From assembly GCA_043228905.1 (NCBI GenBank), contig JBHGNT010000002.1, forward strand, positions 4,650,001 through 4,714,000: a stretch of 64,000 nt of DNA, read 5' to 3'. Position 1 is the stretch's first letter; each line of letters begins with the position of its first letter. The notes beneath the pieces are model-generated. The model had not been told where the DNA came from, ran no database searches, and saw nothing but the letters and a program-made list of their open reading frames with translations. The stretch comes from Azolla caroliniana (taxonomy: Eukaryota > Polypodiophyta). Of this stretch, positions 54,473 to 64,000 are shown one piece after another. The position numbers and the translations under genes were made by a program.

Positions 54473-57396
54473 ATGGGTGTTGATTACTATGGTGTTCTCA
54501 AGGTTCCTAAGACCGCCACCGATGATGATCTGAAGAAAGCCTATCGAAAGCTCGCCATGAAGTGGCACCCTGACAAGAACCCTAATAACAAGAAAGAAGC
54601 GGAGGCCAAATTCAAACAGATCTCCGAAGCTTATGAGGTTGGGGTTTGGTGTTGTTGTTGTTGTTTATTCTTTAAGGTTCTTCTTGTTCGATGTTCGATG
54701 ATGTTGTTGTCTTTGTGATGATGTCGTCGTCAGCGAAGACGGTTACAATGATATGGCAACAACGATGATGTGGTAATTCGATGATATGATGGTTAGATAC
54801 GTGTTGATGACACAATATGGTAATGACTAGATGGTATATCTTTATGATGGTATGGCGATTGCACGATGATGAGATGATATGCAGATCTGATGCCATGAAT
54901 AATGTTGGTGTGTTTGATGATGAGATGAATTATCATGATGTGGAGATGATGATATGGTATCGTATGAATCATAATTGATGAGGTATCATGATGATGATGT
55001 TGCGATGATGTGATGGTATGACATAAATCATAATGATGAGGTCTGTATTGGTAATATGATGTGCTTATCCATGTAGTGACGATGTCATGATTGTGTCACT
55101 GTGATATTTGCACTAAGGTGTGATGATGATGAGACTAACCTTGCTGATGATAGGATAATAATGAGAGGATATGAATATATGATGGTATGAATCATCACCA
55201 CAGTATGATGATGAATATCTAGTGGATGCACTAAAGTGAACAACAGTGATGATGCTGATATTGTTTACATGATGATTATATGGCATCGATGAGAGCATAT
55301 GACAATATGATAGCATGAATCATCATGTCAATATGATGCTTTGGAGATAGTAAGATGATATGATACAAGGCATCGTGATGATTGATAATATGGTTGTAAG
55401 ATGTGAATTTGTACTACATGATTAGTTGTGTGATGTAATATAATGATTTAATAACATTTGTTTCTGTTCTGTCATAATGATTTAATCATTTTAACCATCC
55501 ATCATAAGAGTTTCCCCTGATAAGTCGAAGTAGGAGAGTTTCTGCTGAAGGAGTGTCATATCCCTGAATTAACTTAAGCAGCCTAGAATAATTCCTTAAA
55601 GTTATTGACTGTTTGTTACGCTGGCATGACCACGATGTACTTAAAGGTGGGTGATCATGTTTTTGTGAGTATCGACATGTATCTACCTGAAGGTAACAGG
55701 GAAATCTACGTTTAACATAGTTCAAGTGATCAAGTATTTGGATTTTTTTACTGAGTATTCTCATACTGCTTATGATGATTTTTGTGAAACAACTTGTTTT
55801 CTATTTTTCACATGGTCAACATATCACTCGTAATGAGAATCTAATCTGAGATCTACATTTTTCTTTAATGAAAAAATTGGCATTCTCTTACACTTGTAAA
55901 GAGAATCTAATCTGAAATCCACATTTATTTCTCATGAACGTATCTAGAAAATGTACGTTTAACAGTTGGCACACTCATGTGATGAAATGTGGTTTTGGAC
56001 TTCTAGGTACTCAGTGATTCTCAAAAGAGAGGAATCTATGATGTATATGGTGAGGAGGGTTTGAAAGGGTTTCCTCCTGGTGGTTCTGGAGGCCCTCATA
56101 CCGCTAATGGAGATGTAAAAACTACGTATTTCAATCCAAGGAATGCAGAAGACATATTTGCAGAATTCTTTGGTGGAGGGAACCCATTCAATATGGGTGG
56201 GATGGGTAGCCACCAACATCGTATGGGTGGCACCCGAAGCCCCTTTGGAGATGGTATATTTGGTGGATTTGGCGGCACTGAGAGCGTCTTCCGGAATTTT
56301 GTGGACCCAGCTTCTTCTTCCTCTGGGCCAAGGAAGGCGGCTCCTGTCGAGAATAAGCTCCCTTGCTCATTGGAAGAGCTCTATGCTGGATCAACGCGGA
56401 AGATGAAAATCTCAAGGAATATCGCTGATGCGAGTGGGTATGTTAAATGCCTTCTTTTCTAGATTTGCAGTGCCATTTGTTAGGTTATGTAGCTATTTCT
56501 GCTGGTGTCAAAATGGCTTTCTAATTATTTTTCTTGCTCAATTGAATTCCCATGTAATGATTCGTACTTTGGGTTTCCATTTCCACATAATTCTTTCTAC
56601 TATTGATTGATTTTCGATTTCTTTCCTCTCACCAATCAATTTAACTGGTATACAAAATGTTAATTTTATGGTTTTTCCTAAATGATTGAACGCCATACTA
56701 TTTCCTTCTTTTGTTGATCGAATATTCGTGGAATGATTCAATCATTTAAAGGTTTAGTCTCTATTATTTATTGATTTGATCTCTTTTTTCATTTTTTTCA
56801 TTGGGGATGACTTTTATCCTTCATTAATTTCTCTCTTCCAACTGGTTTCCAGAGCAAGAACGTGAAGCTTTGTTTTTACCTTTTGTATGATATGAAGTTA
56901 TTTTCACGATGAATATTTACATGAGTAAAAGAAAAAAGTAAAAACTTATGCCAGGAGGACAGTACCCGTGGAAGAGATATTAACAATCGAAGTCAAGCCC
57001 GGGTGGAAGAAAGGCACAAAAATTACATTCCCTGAGAAAGGAAACGAGCAACCGAATGTGATCGCGGCTGATCTCGTGTTTGTCATAGATGAGAAACCTC
57101 ATGATGTCTTCAAGCGAGATGGGAACGATCTTATAGTGACTCACAAAGTCCCGTTGGCGGATGCACTCACAGGGACAACTGTTACGGTAACAACGTTGGA
57201 CGGTCGCACCTTGACTATATCATGTAACGACATCATTTTCCCTGGCTATGAGAAAGTGGTTCCCAAGGAAGGAATGCCAATACCAAAGGAGCCAAGTAAG
57301 AAGGGAAATTTGAGGATAAAATTTGACATCAAGTTTCCTACTCGCCTGACTGCGGAGCAAAAAGCAGGCGTGAAGAGGTTTCTTGGCACGGGTTAG
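54473..57396 (+). CDS. Type II DnaJ/HSP40 co-chaperone (DNAJB/Sis1-like)
   Basis: This cytosol/nucleus-type J-protein stimulates Hsp70 ATPase and delivers clients. Exons are 54473-54637, 56007-56437 and 56955-57396 (1,038 bp, 345 residues), joined in phases 0 and 2 by GT-AG introns. The J domain starts [11 protein letters not shown], with HPD at residues 32-34 and its last helix split by intron 1 ([14 protein letters not shown]). A Gly/Phe-rich segment follows ([11 protein letters not shown]). Then come the two C-terminal substrate-binding domains ([57 protein letters not shown]) and the end [22 protein letters not shown]. There is no CxxCxGxG zinc finger, so it is type II. Length and motifs match the family closely. 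Confidence 0.95.
54638..56006 (+). other. DnaJ intron 1, rich in GATGAT-type repeats
   Basis: 1,369 bp, GT...TTCTAG. Between about 54712 and 55440 it is packed with imperfect GATGATATGG/ATGATGAT words, giving His/Ile-rich shadow frames on the minus strand. No gene is embedded. Confidence 0.88.
56438..56954 (+). other. DnaJ intron 2
   Basis: 517 bp, GTATGT donor and a CCAG acceptor, T-rich as typical for plant introns. Splicing reconstitutes ADASGRTVPVEE. Confidence 0.88.
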
Positions 57397-57730
57397 TATA
57401 GATTCATCTGAGTGTGTGTGTATACATTGGCCTACATTTTTCTTAACTATGAACGAAGCACATATCATGCAGTATTCTCTCTTGATGTTTTGTTTTAACA
57501 AGTTGTATTTTGTGTATTTGAGAGAGAGGATGAAAGGCGTTGCGAGTATCATGACGAGCCTTGTAAACATGTAGGCTGAAAGATTCTGTCTTGTGTACAT
57601 CTTTGAGTATAGTGTCTTAACTTCCCATTTCCTCTTGTTATTATTTGGAAATATTCATCCTGCATAGAGTTCGTGTGTTTTGCTTTTTTGTTTTGTACAA
57701 AGAAGCTCACATAAAAATAAATATTCTTAT
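57397..57730 (+). other. DnaJ 3' UTR (probable)
   Basis: T-rich sequence after the stop. AATAAA at 57716-57721 is the most likely poly(A) signal, but the transcript end is not directly shown. Confidence 0.45.
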
Positions 57731-58613
57731 TATTTTATTTTCAGTCATCTATCTGTTATCCCTTTATGTCATCAAAAGTTTTCTTGATCATGCTTAAATC
57801 ATTGTATTATTGATCCCATTACTTCAATAGATTCTTTTCATAGAGTTTCATTTATCATCATTGTTCTTATATTTGGGAATTTCAAACTACAGACTCTGGA
57901 ATGCTTTGAATAGGCTCATATAATCTATCCTTCATCCCTTTATTTCATGAAAATATTTATTAATCGTCCCTTTATTGTTAATGATGATGTTGCCTTGATA
58001 GATTCTACATGTTCCATTTATCGTCATTGTATTATGTTTGGGAGTCCTGAACTACCACATCTAATATGCTTTGAATAGGGTCAAGTCTTTGTCTTATTGA
58101 TATTATGACAATGTATTTTTCATTCAAATGTTCCCTTTATTCATCATAATCTATCTCAATCACACAAGAATCCAGACATAGTCCAATTGGGGATAACATG
58201 TAAAAATAAGCTTGTACATGGTCCTTACAATCCTGTTGACATGAATTGAATTAATGTTCCCAAATAAAGAGGATATTCATTTGGCATCCACTACTCGCTG
58301 GTATCATTGTCAAAGCTTTGGGAGCACAATTAATGCCAGTGCTAATTATATTGCGACTCCTTGAGGTTCCAACTCATGAATTCATTGGCTACTATTCCAT
58401 TAGCAAATGAATGTTCTTTTTGTATCTATAAAAGTGGTTGATCCAAGGCATATAACATCTTACTTTATTTATTTGGTAGTTTTTACTTTATTAAGCTATT
58501 TTGTACAAGTCACAAATGATAATGCCCACAAAAACCATGCAAGCGAATTTAGATAACATGCATTTTTTCTTTCCCACAATTATTATACAGATAATACCTG
58601 AGACAACACATTT
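57731..58613. other. Intergenic AT-rich sequence, nothing recognised
   Basis: It contains two diverged copies of a segment around ATTATTGAT...AGATTCT...CATTTATC(A/G)TCATTGT (near 57805 and 57970), so some old duplication is present. No gene is supported. Confidence 0.4.
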
Positions 58614-58883
58614 TGTGAATTGACCTTGGTGGAAGGTTATCGTGAAGGTAGTTTTGCATTTATTTGTGGTGCTGAGGTTGATGTTTTTTACACCCATGTG
58701 GCAGGGGATCCTCGTTTAGGTACTGTTCTATTAATAGTTTCAATGTTTTCACAAATTCAATGCAACCCACATGAAGTTGCAAAAGAAATTGGTCAATTAG
58801 AATATTGTGGTGTCTCAAACTGTGAGCTTGATGCTAGCATTCTTTGGACTAATGAATATTTTGGTTTTGAATGGTCAATGTAG
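58614..58883 (+). other. Unrecognised short open frame
   Basis: The frame reads ELTLVEGYREGSFAFICGAE and continues for about 88 codons to TAG. The amino-acid mix is protein-like (FTHVAGDPRLGTVLL-type segments), but I recognise no family. It might be an exon remnant, a TE fragment or chance. Confidence 0.25.
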
Positions 58884-59249
58884 CTTACACTACCATTCCC
58901 TTGTTTGGAAACAACTTTAGGATACTTCGCTTGAAAGTCTTTTAAATTTACCATACAATGTTATGTTTCATGATAGGCAACATTGCCAAAAGACTCATTT
59001 CACTAGAATCGATAGGAACTTTCTCAATTTCAATCGACTGGTTCGAGAATATAATCGATATGGTTAAAGCATAATTGCTTGAAGTCTTAGCAAAAACGGG
59101 GTTTTCTTCCCCCATCACCCGAATCATGCTGCGGTCAGACATTTATTTGACTATGTACCAATATGGTGATCTACTTGAGAGCTAAAGGTTGCTAAGAAAC
59201 ATTGATGTCCCAATCTCACATCATATCCCACATTTTTTACCTCGAAGAT

Positions 59250-59620
59250 TAGTAAAGTTTTGTTGGTATTGACATGTGCTTTTATTGAGCAAAGGCACTC
59301 ATGAGGGTATTCCATTGCGTAATTTTATTTTGGTGTTCGATTGTTAAAATCAAGAGTTTTTCTAGGAAATGCATTGATTGTATGTGAAATATAGGTTGTT
59401 TTCAAAAGCAAAGGAGCATTTCAATCAGCGTTTGACACACAATGTGGTCACATGGACAACATTGATGGCTTTCCATACCTTGAGAGGGTACTCAAGATGT
59501 GGAGAGTCATGTTCGTTAAAAGTCAAGGGTTGATTTTGGTATGCTATTCATTGATGACATTGTGTTGGTTTTTGGTCAATACTCCATCTTTTGTGGGTAT
59601 GAAGTTCCTTAGAGTGGGAT
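59250..59620 (+). pseudogene. Pentatricopeptide repeat (PPR) protein remnant
   Basis: PPR proteins bind organellar RNA. Three frames together show VLTCAFIEQRH, SRVFLGNALI, then KYRLFSKAKEHFNQRLTHNV and VTWTTLMAFHT. They follow the PLS-type pattern in which VGNALIDMY-like, KCG..KA..VF and NVVTWT.LI motifs succeed each other. A frame change occurs between 59370 and 59390 and stops follow. No intact start or further repeats are visible, so it is a decayed fragment. Confidence 0.7.
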
Positions 59621-60810
59621 TATGATCATCAATGCTTGGAACCATTCTTAGGTGGCTATTATTACATATCATAATAATGATGAACAAAAGAATAAGAGAT
59701 TAAGGAGAATAATTGAGTAGGGTGCTTAACTACACCAACCACACCCCAAGCCAAGTACGTAAGATGAACATAAAATACCATTGATGTTCTTTAACATTGA
59801 CTATTACCCTAGATGTTATACCTTGGATGGTGAATAATGAATCCAAAGAAGAGTCTCAACAATGTTTGAAGATGTCGTTATGAAGAGGGTATCTAGTTCC
59901 CTTTGTGTCGCTCATCACTTAAGGCTCCAAGTTCACTATGAGTTCCTGCATGTCATAGGTCCATATGGGTTTGTCCCAATTGCTAGGATAACTAGTTTCC
60001 TAACTATCCTACCCTTAACCCATTAAAATTAGTTATACAATTGGTTTGTAAGGTCTTGCCTATAACAACCATGTATCATATAAACCTCAACGATAGAGTG
60101 CATTGAACATTAATTAGAAAGCGGGTACCCTAATCTCAGAGTTGCAGCCCACTAGCATCTACATGTGGGACACAAACAAGTGTGGGATTTTTTTTCTAAA
60201 AAGGAAAAAGATGATGATTGTAGTAGTAGTAGAAGGAGATTATAGTCTTATTCATTCAACATTACGCTATGAATGATTGTGTGTGTGCACGTCGAGTGAG
60301 GGCAAGGGATTAACCATGGCTATAGGGTGAAGGAAGCTTGCAATAGGGTAAGCTCTTGTCTCCAACATAAATTTGCACACTATTACCATATGTGATCGTT
60401 TCTACAAATAAATTGTATTGTCACCGAACTCCTTGTAGTTAGCTTCTACGTAGTTGGCATGATCATAAGGACCAATTTCATGAGATCTCAAAACATGGGT
60501 AGATGAAAAGTGGGAATGACATCAATAGGGGGATGCACATGCAGTGAGAGAACCCAAAGTGACATCCAACAACTTAGTACATTCTTAAAATCTTTAACAA
60601 ACTAATGAAGGATTTTACTAATGGGAGAACATGGGAACCCTCCTCCTTCCACTTTATCCTCCACTTGTATGTGCAAACAACATCCTTCCCTAACATATGT
60701 ATTGCTTCCAAAGTTCGTGCTAATGTTCATCAAGGTTTCTTCAACAGTGTGTGACTTTTTGTCACAAGAATTAATCAAGTTGAAAATATGATAGTAACTC
60801 AGCAAATAAA
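59621..60810. other. Intergenic sequence, nothing recognised
   Basis: AT-rich with a short (GTA)n run near 60220. No supported gene, RNA or transposon. Confidence 0.4.
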
Positions 60811-60814
60811 TTGA

Positions 60815-60965
60815 TATACAAAAAATATACATATATTTTTATGCAAGCACATACACATATTCATATACATAAGTATATGCATGTACACAAACATATAGAC
60901 ATACATATACATATCCATATACTTGCATGTCCATATATCCATGTGCATATGCATATCTATACACT
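60815..60965 (+). repeat. ACATAT/ATACAC simple-sequence tract
   Basis: About 150 bp of imperfect CATATA, CACATA and CATGTA words. Confidence 0.8.
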
Positions 60966-61189
60966 TATTGAAATATGCCCCTTATTGGTTTTGGAAGGTT
61001 ACCCAAAATATCCTTGGGAAGTTCCAAGGTTACTTTTCTAATTAACTCATTCATGCAATTGATTCCTTTTGTTACAAATGTCATTTGATGTTTGACATTT
61101 AAAGAATGAGATAAGCAGTGGTTAATAAAATGCGGAAAAGATAGAAAATATGAAGCAAGAACAATGATGAGGAAGATTAGACTACCACC

Positions 61190-61860
61190 AATATGCAAAA
61201 GGTAATCCATGTTAAACGAACAAAGAAAATATCCTATGGATCGGTAGTAGGAAGTCTCATGTACGCAATCGTGGCAACCCACCCAAATTTGGCATATGTT
61301 GCAGGAGTCACTAGTCACTGCATGTCAAACACAAGGAAGAACCATTCAAAAGTAGTGAAGTTGCAATCTTGTGATATCTAAAAGAGACAACATAGAGGAA
61401 CCTCAAATTCAGCTTGAGGAGATTGATCAATACACATGACTACACCAACTCCGACTATGCTGACAACCTCGACAATGGGAAGTCGACATCAAGTTATGTC
61501 TTCACCTATGCAAGAGGAGCTATCTCTTGGAGATCCAAACTCTAGGAGTGGAAAAAATTGTCAATGATAGAAGCTAAATATATTGTTGCATCTAAAGTCG
61601 AAAAAAAGTCATTTGACTCTACTAACTAGAAACGGATTTCCAAACCAAAAGCATCGAGAACGACAACTCCAACTAATCTTGTATTGTGATTCATAGAGTA
61701 CAATATATCTTGCCAGGAATCCTATCTTTCATGTAAAGATATAGCACATCAAGGTGTAGTGCAACTTCATCCATGAGATGGTGATCAACAAGAAGATCAA
61801 TCTCCAAAAGATTAACACCGAAGCTACTTCTCAAATATGTATTTTTCACACTCTCTAGAC
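61190..61860 (+). pseudogene. Ty1/copia RT-RNase H remnant
   Basis: Motifs include YGSVVGSLMYAIVATHPNLAY, GVTSHCMSN, DYADNLDN (frame-shifted), GAISWRSKL, LARNPIFHVK and KINLQKINTEA. They are in the usual order of a copia C-terminus, with stops and indels throughout. Confidence 0.8.
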
Positions 61861-63159
61861 TTATGAGACTACCACAAGTTGACTAGTAGAGACAAGAGAA
61901 GAAAGTAGACTAATAAAGACAAAACCTAGCCAACATTGTCAACCATCACTTCGACACATCTCCTTGAAAACTTAGCTAGTATCACATATCTTTATAATCT
62001 TACATTGTGTAAATTGTATTTATGAGGAGCCTAACTAAAGGTGAGCACCCTAAAAGTGTAGCCCTTTTACACAGGAGTCTATTGGGATAACAATCTCACA
62101 TTTCTTATATTATCCATAACACTCATTGGTTGATTGTTGTAGTGTGAAGCCTTTGTAGGTTGTATATAAAGAGGAAACCCCAACAATAGAAAAGTAGCTC
62201 ATTTGCCACACACGCGCTCCTCTGCATACTTTACAAATTCCACTCTTGTTCTCTATTTTAGAAGCATCCAACTTCCACTATAGCCATGCCCTATGTCTCA
62301 TTGATCTATAAAGCTAGAGAAATATCGGTGTTTTTCCCTACATCATTTTTGGATGCTTGGGGTTGTGGAAAATAGCCATAGAAAAAATAAAATTTCATCT
62401 ATATGAGATTCACTTTGTAAATAGCCAAAAGTTCGGGGTGAAATTGTTATTTTGACTGGATCCTTCTAAAATATCGTTGCATTGTATGAAACCCATCTTT
62501 ATAAATGGCTCAAAAGTTAGGGGTATATTGTCTTTTTAACAATGATTTCCACTATTGGTTTGTGGGAGCATAACAATAGAAGATTTATTTCTATGAGAGA
62601 CATTATCATAAACAACTTGAAAGGTAGGGGTAGTATATTGATTATTTTCCCTAAGGAATTTTTGACCGTTTGATTGTGGGACATAGCAATTGCAAGATTG
62701 ATTGAATGTGTATGTGACACACCTTCTAAGTATCGTTTTTGGACCCTTGTGTGTTGACAAATATCAACAGTAAAATACAATGTGTATGAGACGCTAAAAT
62801 TGTTTTTTACCCTTGATGCATTCCATAATCCCATTGTTAAAGATATCTTTTATTTTAGTAATGCTTATATTTACTTGTGGGAATCTCAATGTGAGGTGAA
62901 AACTCACCCAAAAAAAAGAGAGGCGTACAAAGTGTCAATGGACACTAAACTGCTCAAAAGCACTCAAAGAGAAGAGAGTTCATGACTACAAAGCATGGCA
63001 TTTACCATTAAGTGTTAATGTTTCCACAATTCACGTTTTTATTTTTATCAAGGTAAGCTAAACAATGATTTGCCAAGTGACTTGAGAGGGATGTCTAGGG
63101 TCTTGGATGATTTGTGACGACAAGGTTTGAACATTCTACTTGATTGCATAATTTGTTTG
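61861..63159. other. Probable decayed LTR and unassigned sequence
   Basis: The region after the copia remnant should include its 3' LTR; TATATAAA at 62163-62170 may be its TATA box, but LTR ends are not found. From about 62400 several segments repeat a loose theme (TTTGGA...GTTTGATTGTGGGA), suggesting old local duplication. No gene is seen. Confidence 0.35.
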
Positions 63160-63550
63160 TGTTGAGAATCAAGCTCAACTTGGTCTAGTGTGTGAACTCA
63201 CCTTGAGCATGAATAGACACTCCAACGGTCAAGAGTCACCATTATGTCACCACTTTATATTCTAGCATTTAGTATGAGTCATAATATCATATTCTATGAC
63301 ACATAACTTATGAGCTTTCACATTCCCCATGCTCCATGAGTCTTGTAGTTAATGAAGAGAGAGAGTGACTATATAAAGCACCCTCCTCCCACCTTGTAAA
63401 ATGTTGTGTCTTTCTCCTTTGTTAATATACTTTACCTTGCGTATTCTCTGTGTCTTACTTTGTGTCTCTCTCACTCACTCTCTCTTCCTCATACACACAC
63501 ACAGTTCATATCTATTCCGCTGCACAGAATCCATCTCTTGATTCTTTACA
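63160..63550 (+). repeat. Copia-E 5' LTR
   Basis: It starts TGTTGAGAATCAAG and ends CTTGATTCTTTACA, matching inverted ends. TATATAAA at 63370-63377 is a probable TATA box. The 3' LTR would lie outside the window. Confidence 0.8.
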
Positions 63551-63562
63551 TGGTATTAGAGC
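63551..63562 (+). other. Copia-E primer-binding site
   Basis: TGGTATTAGAGC directly follows the LTR. Confidence 0.88.
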
Positions 63563-63694
63563 GGCTTGGTAGCTCGATCTAGCCCATCCGCATGCGCTGT
63601 GTCCTACGCCGACGACCAAGAATCGGCTCATCGCTATCGTAGCTTCGCTACATAGCTCGCATTCGAAGAGAGAAGAAGAAGGAGAATCGACATA

Positions 63695-64000
63695 ATGAAT
63701 ACTCAAATGGGGAGCGCTCTCCCTACTGAGAAGTTGGATCGAAAGAACTTCGTATCTTGGGAGTACAAGATGCACCAATACCTTGTCGAACAAGGCTATT
63801 GGAGCTACATCAAAGGAACGCACGAAGACCGACCCATCGAAACGGCTCCCAAATACGCGACATGGGATCAAGTCGCAAGCCGCGTGATGTATTGCTTGGC
63901 AACATGTGTTCACGATCACATGCTCGGCTACATTCGCGAAGCCAAGACGTAGAAGGAGGCATGGGAAAATCTACGAAAGATTTTCACGGGGAACACAACC
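63695..64000 (+). pseudogene. Copia-E gag, N-terminal part, runs off the window
   Basis: It starts MNTQMGSALPTEKLDRKNFV, a copia Gag N-terminus (DGxNFxxWxxxM pattern). A TAG at 63950-63952 interrupts it just before KEAWENLRKIF, the expected continuation in the same frame. Whether this copy is otherwise intact cannot be judged from here. Confidence 0.8.

Noticed and set aside
61193-61381. Short frame with copia-like residues as a separate gene
   Set aside because: It is one surviving piece of a longer decayed copia RNase H region at 61190-61860.

Overview
The window is a stretch of a land-plant nuclear genome. Two ordinary host genes with spliceosomal introns flank a large block of retrotransposons. 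At the left edge is the 5' part of a Sec24-type COPII coat gene (minus strand, about 1-2665, running off the window). On the right is a complete three-exon type II DnaJ/HSP40 gene (plus strand, 54473-57396). A decayed LINE, several Ty1/copia and Ty3/gypsy remnants, a hAT-like MITE and a PPR pseudogene fit a repeat-rich vascular-plant genome. The many PPR and LINE relics might suggest a fern-like or other large genome, but the sequence does not fix the species.

Layout. 1-2665: SEC24-like gene. 2666-5053: its upstream region with microsatellites. 5054-7715: 5'-truncated LINE (minus). 7741-8872: 3' end of a copia element with its LTR. 8873-10470: 5' half of a minus-strand copia. 11050-11412: a long AT-rich inverted repeat. 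11630-53400: a retrotransposon nest and its margins. 54048-57721: DnaJ gene with a duplicated upstream block. 57722-63159: sparse sequence with a PPR pseudogene and a copia remnant. 63160-64000: 5' LTR and gag start of another copia element.

The nest can be read almost base by base, because each insertion is framed by LTRs and target-site duplications (TSDs). Local names are used here. Gypsy-3 (oldest, 11630-12642 and 51042-51560) was entered by minus-strand Copia-D (12643-51036, TSD AAAGG). Copia-D's left LTR later took a solo LTR of the Copia-B family (12989-13762, TSD TATAT). Its RNase H region took Copia-A (14724-46287, TSD TAAAC/TAACC). Copia-A's reverse transcriptase took Copia-B (18387-36636, TSD GTATA). 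Copia-B's 3' LTR took Gypsy-1 (23612-36320, TSD ACGT), and Gypsy-1's pol took Copia-C (26581-32240, TSD GTCGG). Independently, Gypsy-2 (37825-45645, TSD GCGT) landed at the junction of Copia-A's polypurine tract and 3' LTR. LTR divergence counted by eye falls inward (Copia-A about 4%, Gypsy-1 and Copia-B about 2-3%, Copia-C and Gypsy-2 under 1%), in line with the nesting order.

The most unusual content is the Gypsy-1/2/3 family. It has two ORFs joined by what looks like a conserved -1 frameshift, an aspartic protease with Asp-His-Gly where Asp-Ser/Thr-Gly is expected, and a reverse transcriptase active site reading FLDDIPIKG. It also makes 4-bp TSDs with an RCGT pattern and, in Gypsy-2, has LTRs carrying an antisense tRNA-like unit with Pol III A and B boxes. 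Gypsy-2 appears to have intact reading frames and may be recently active.
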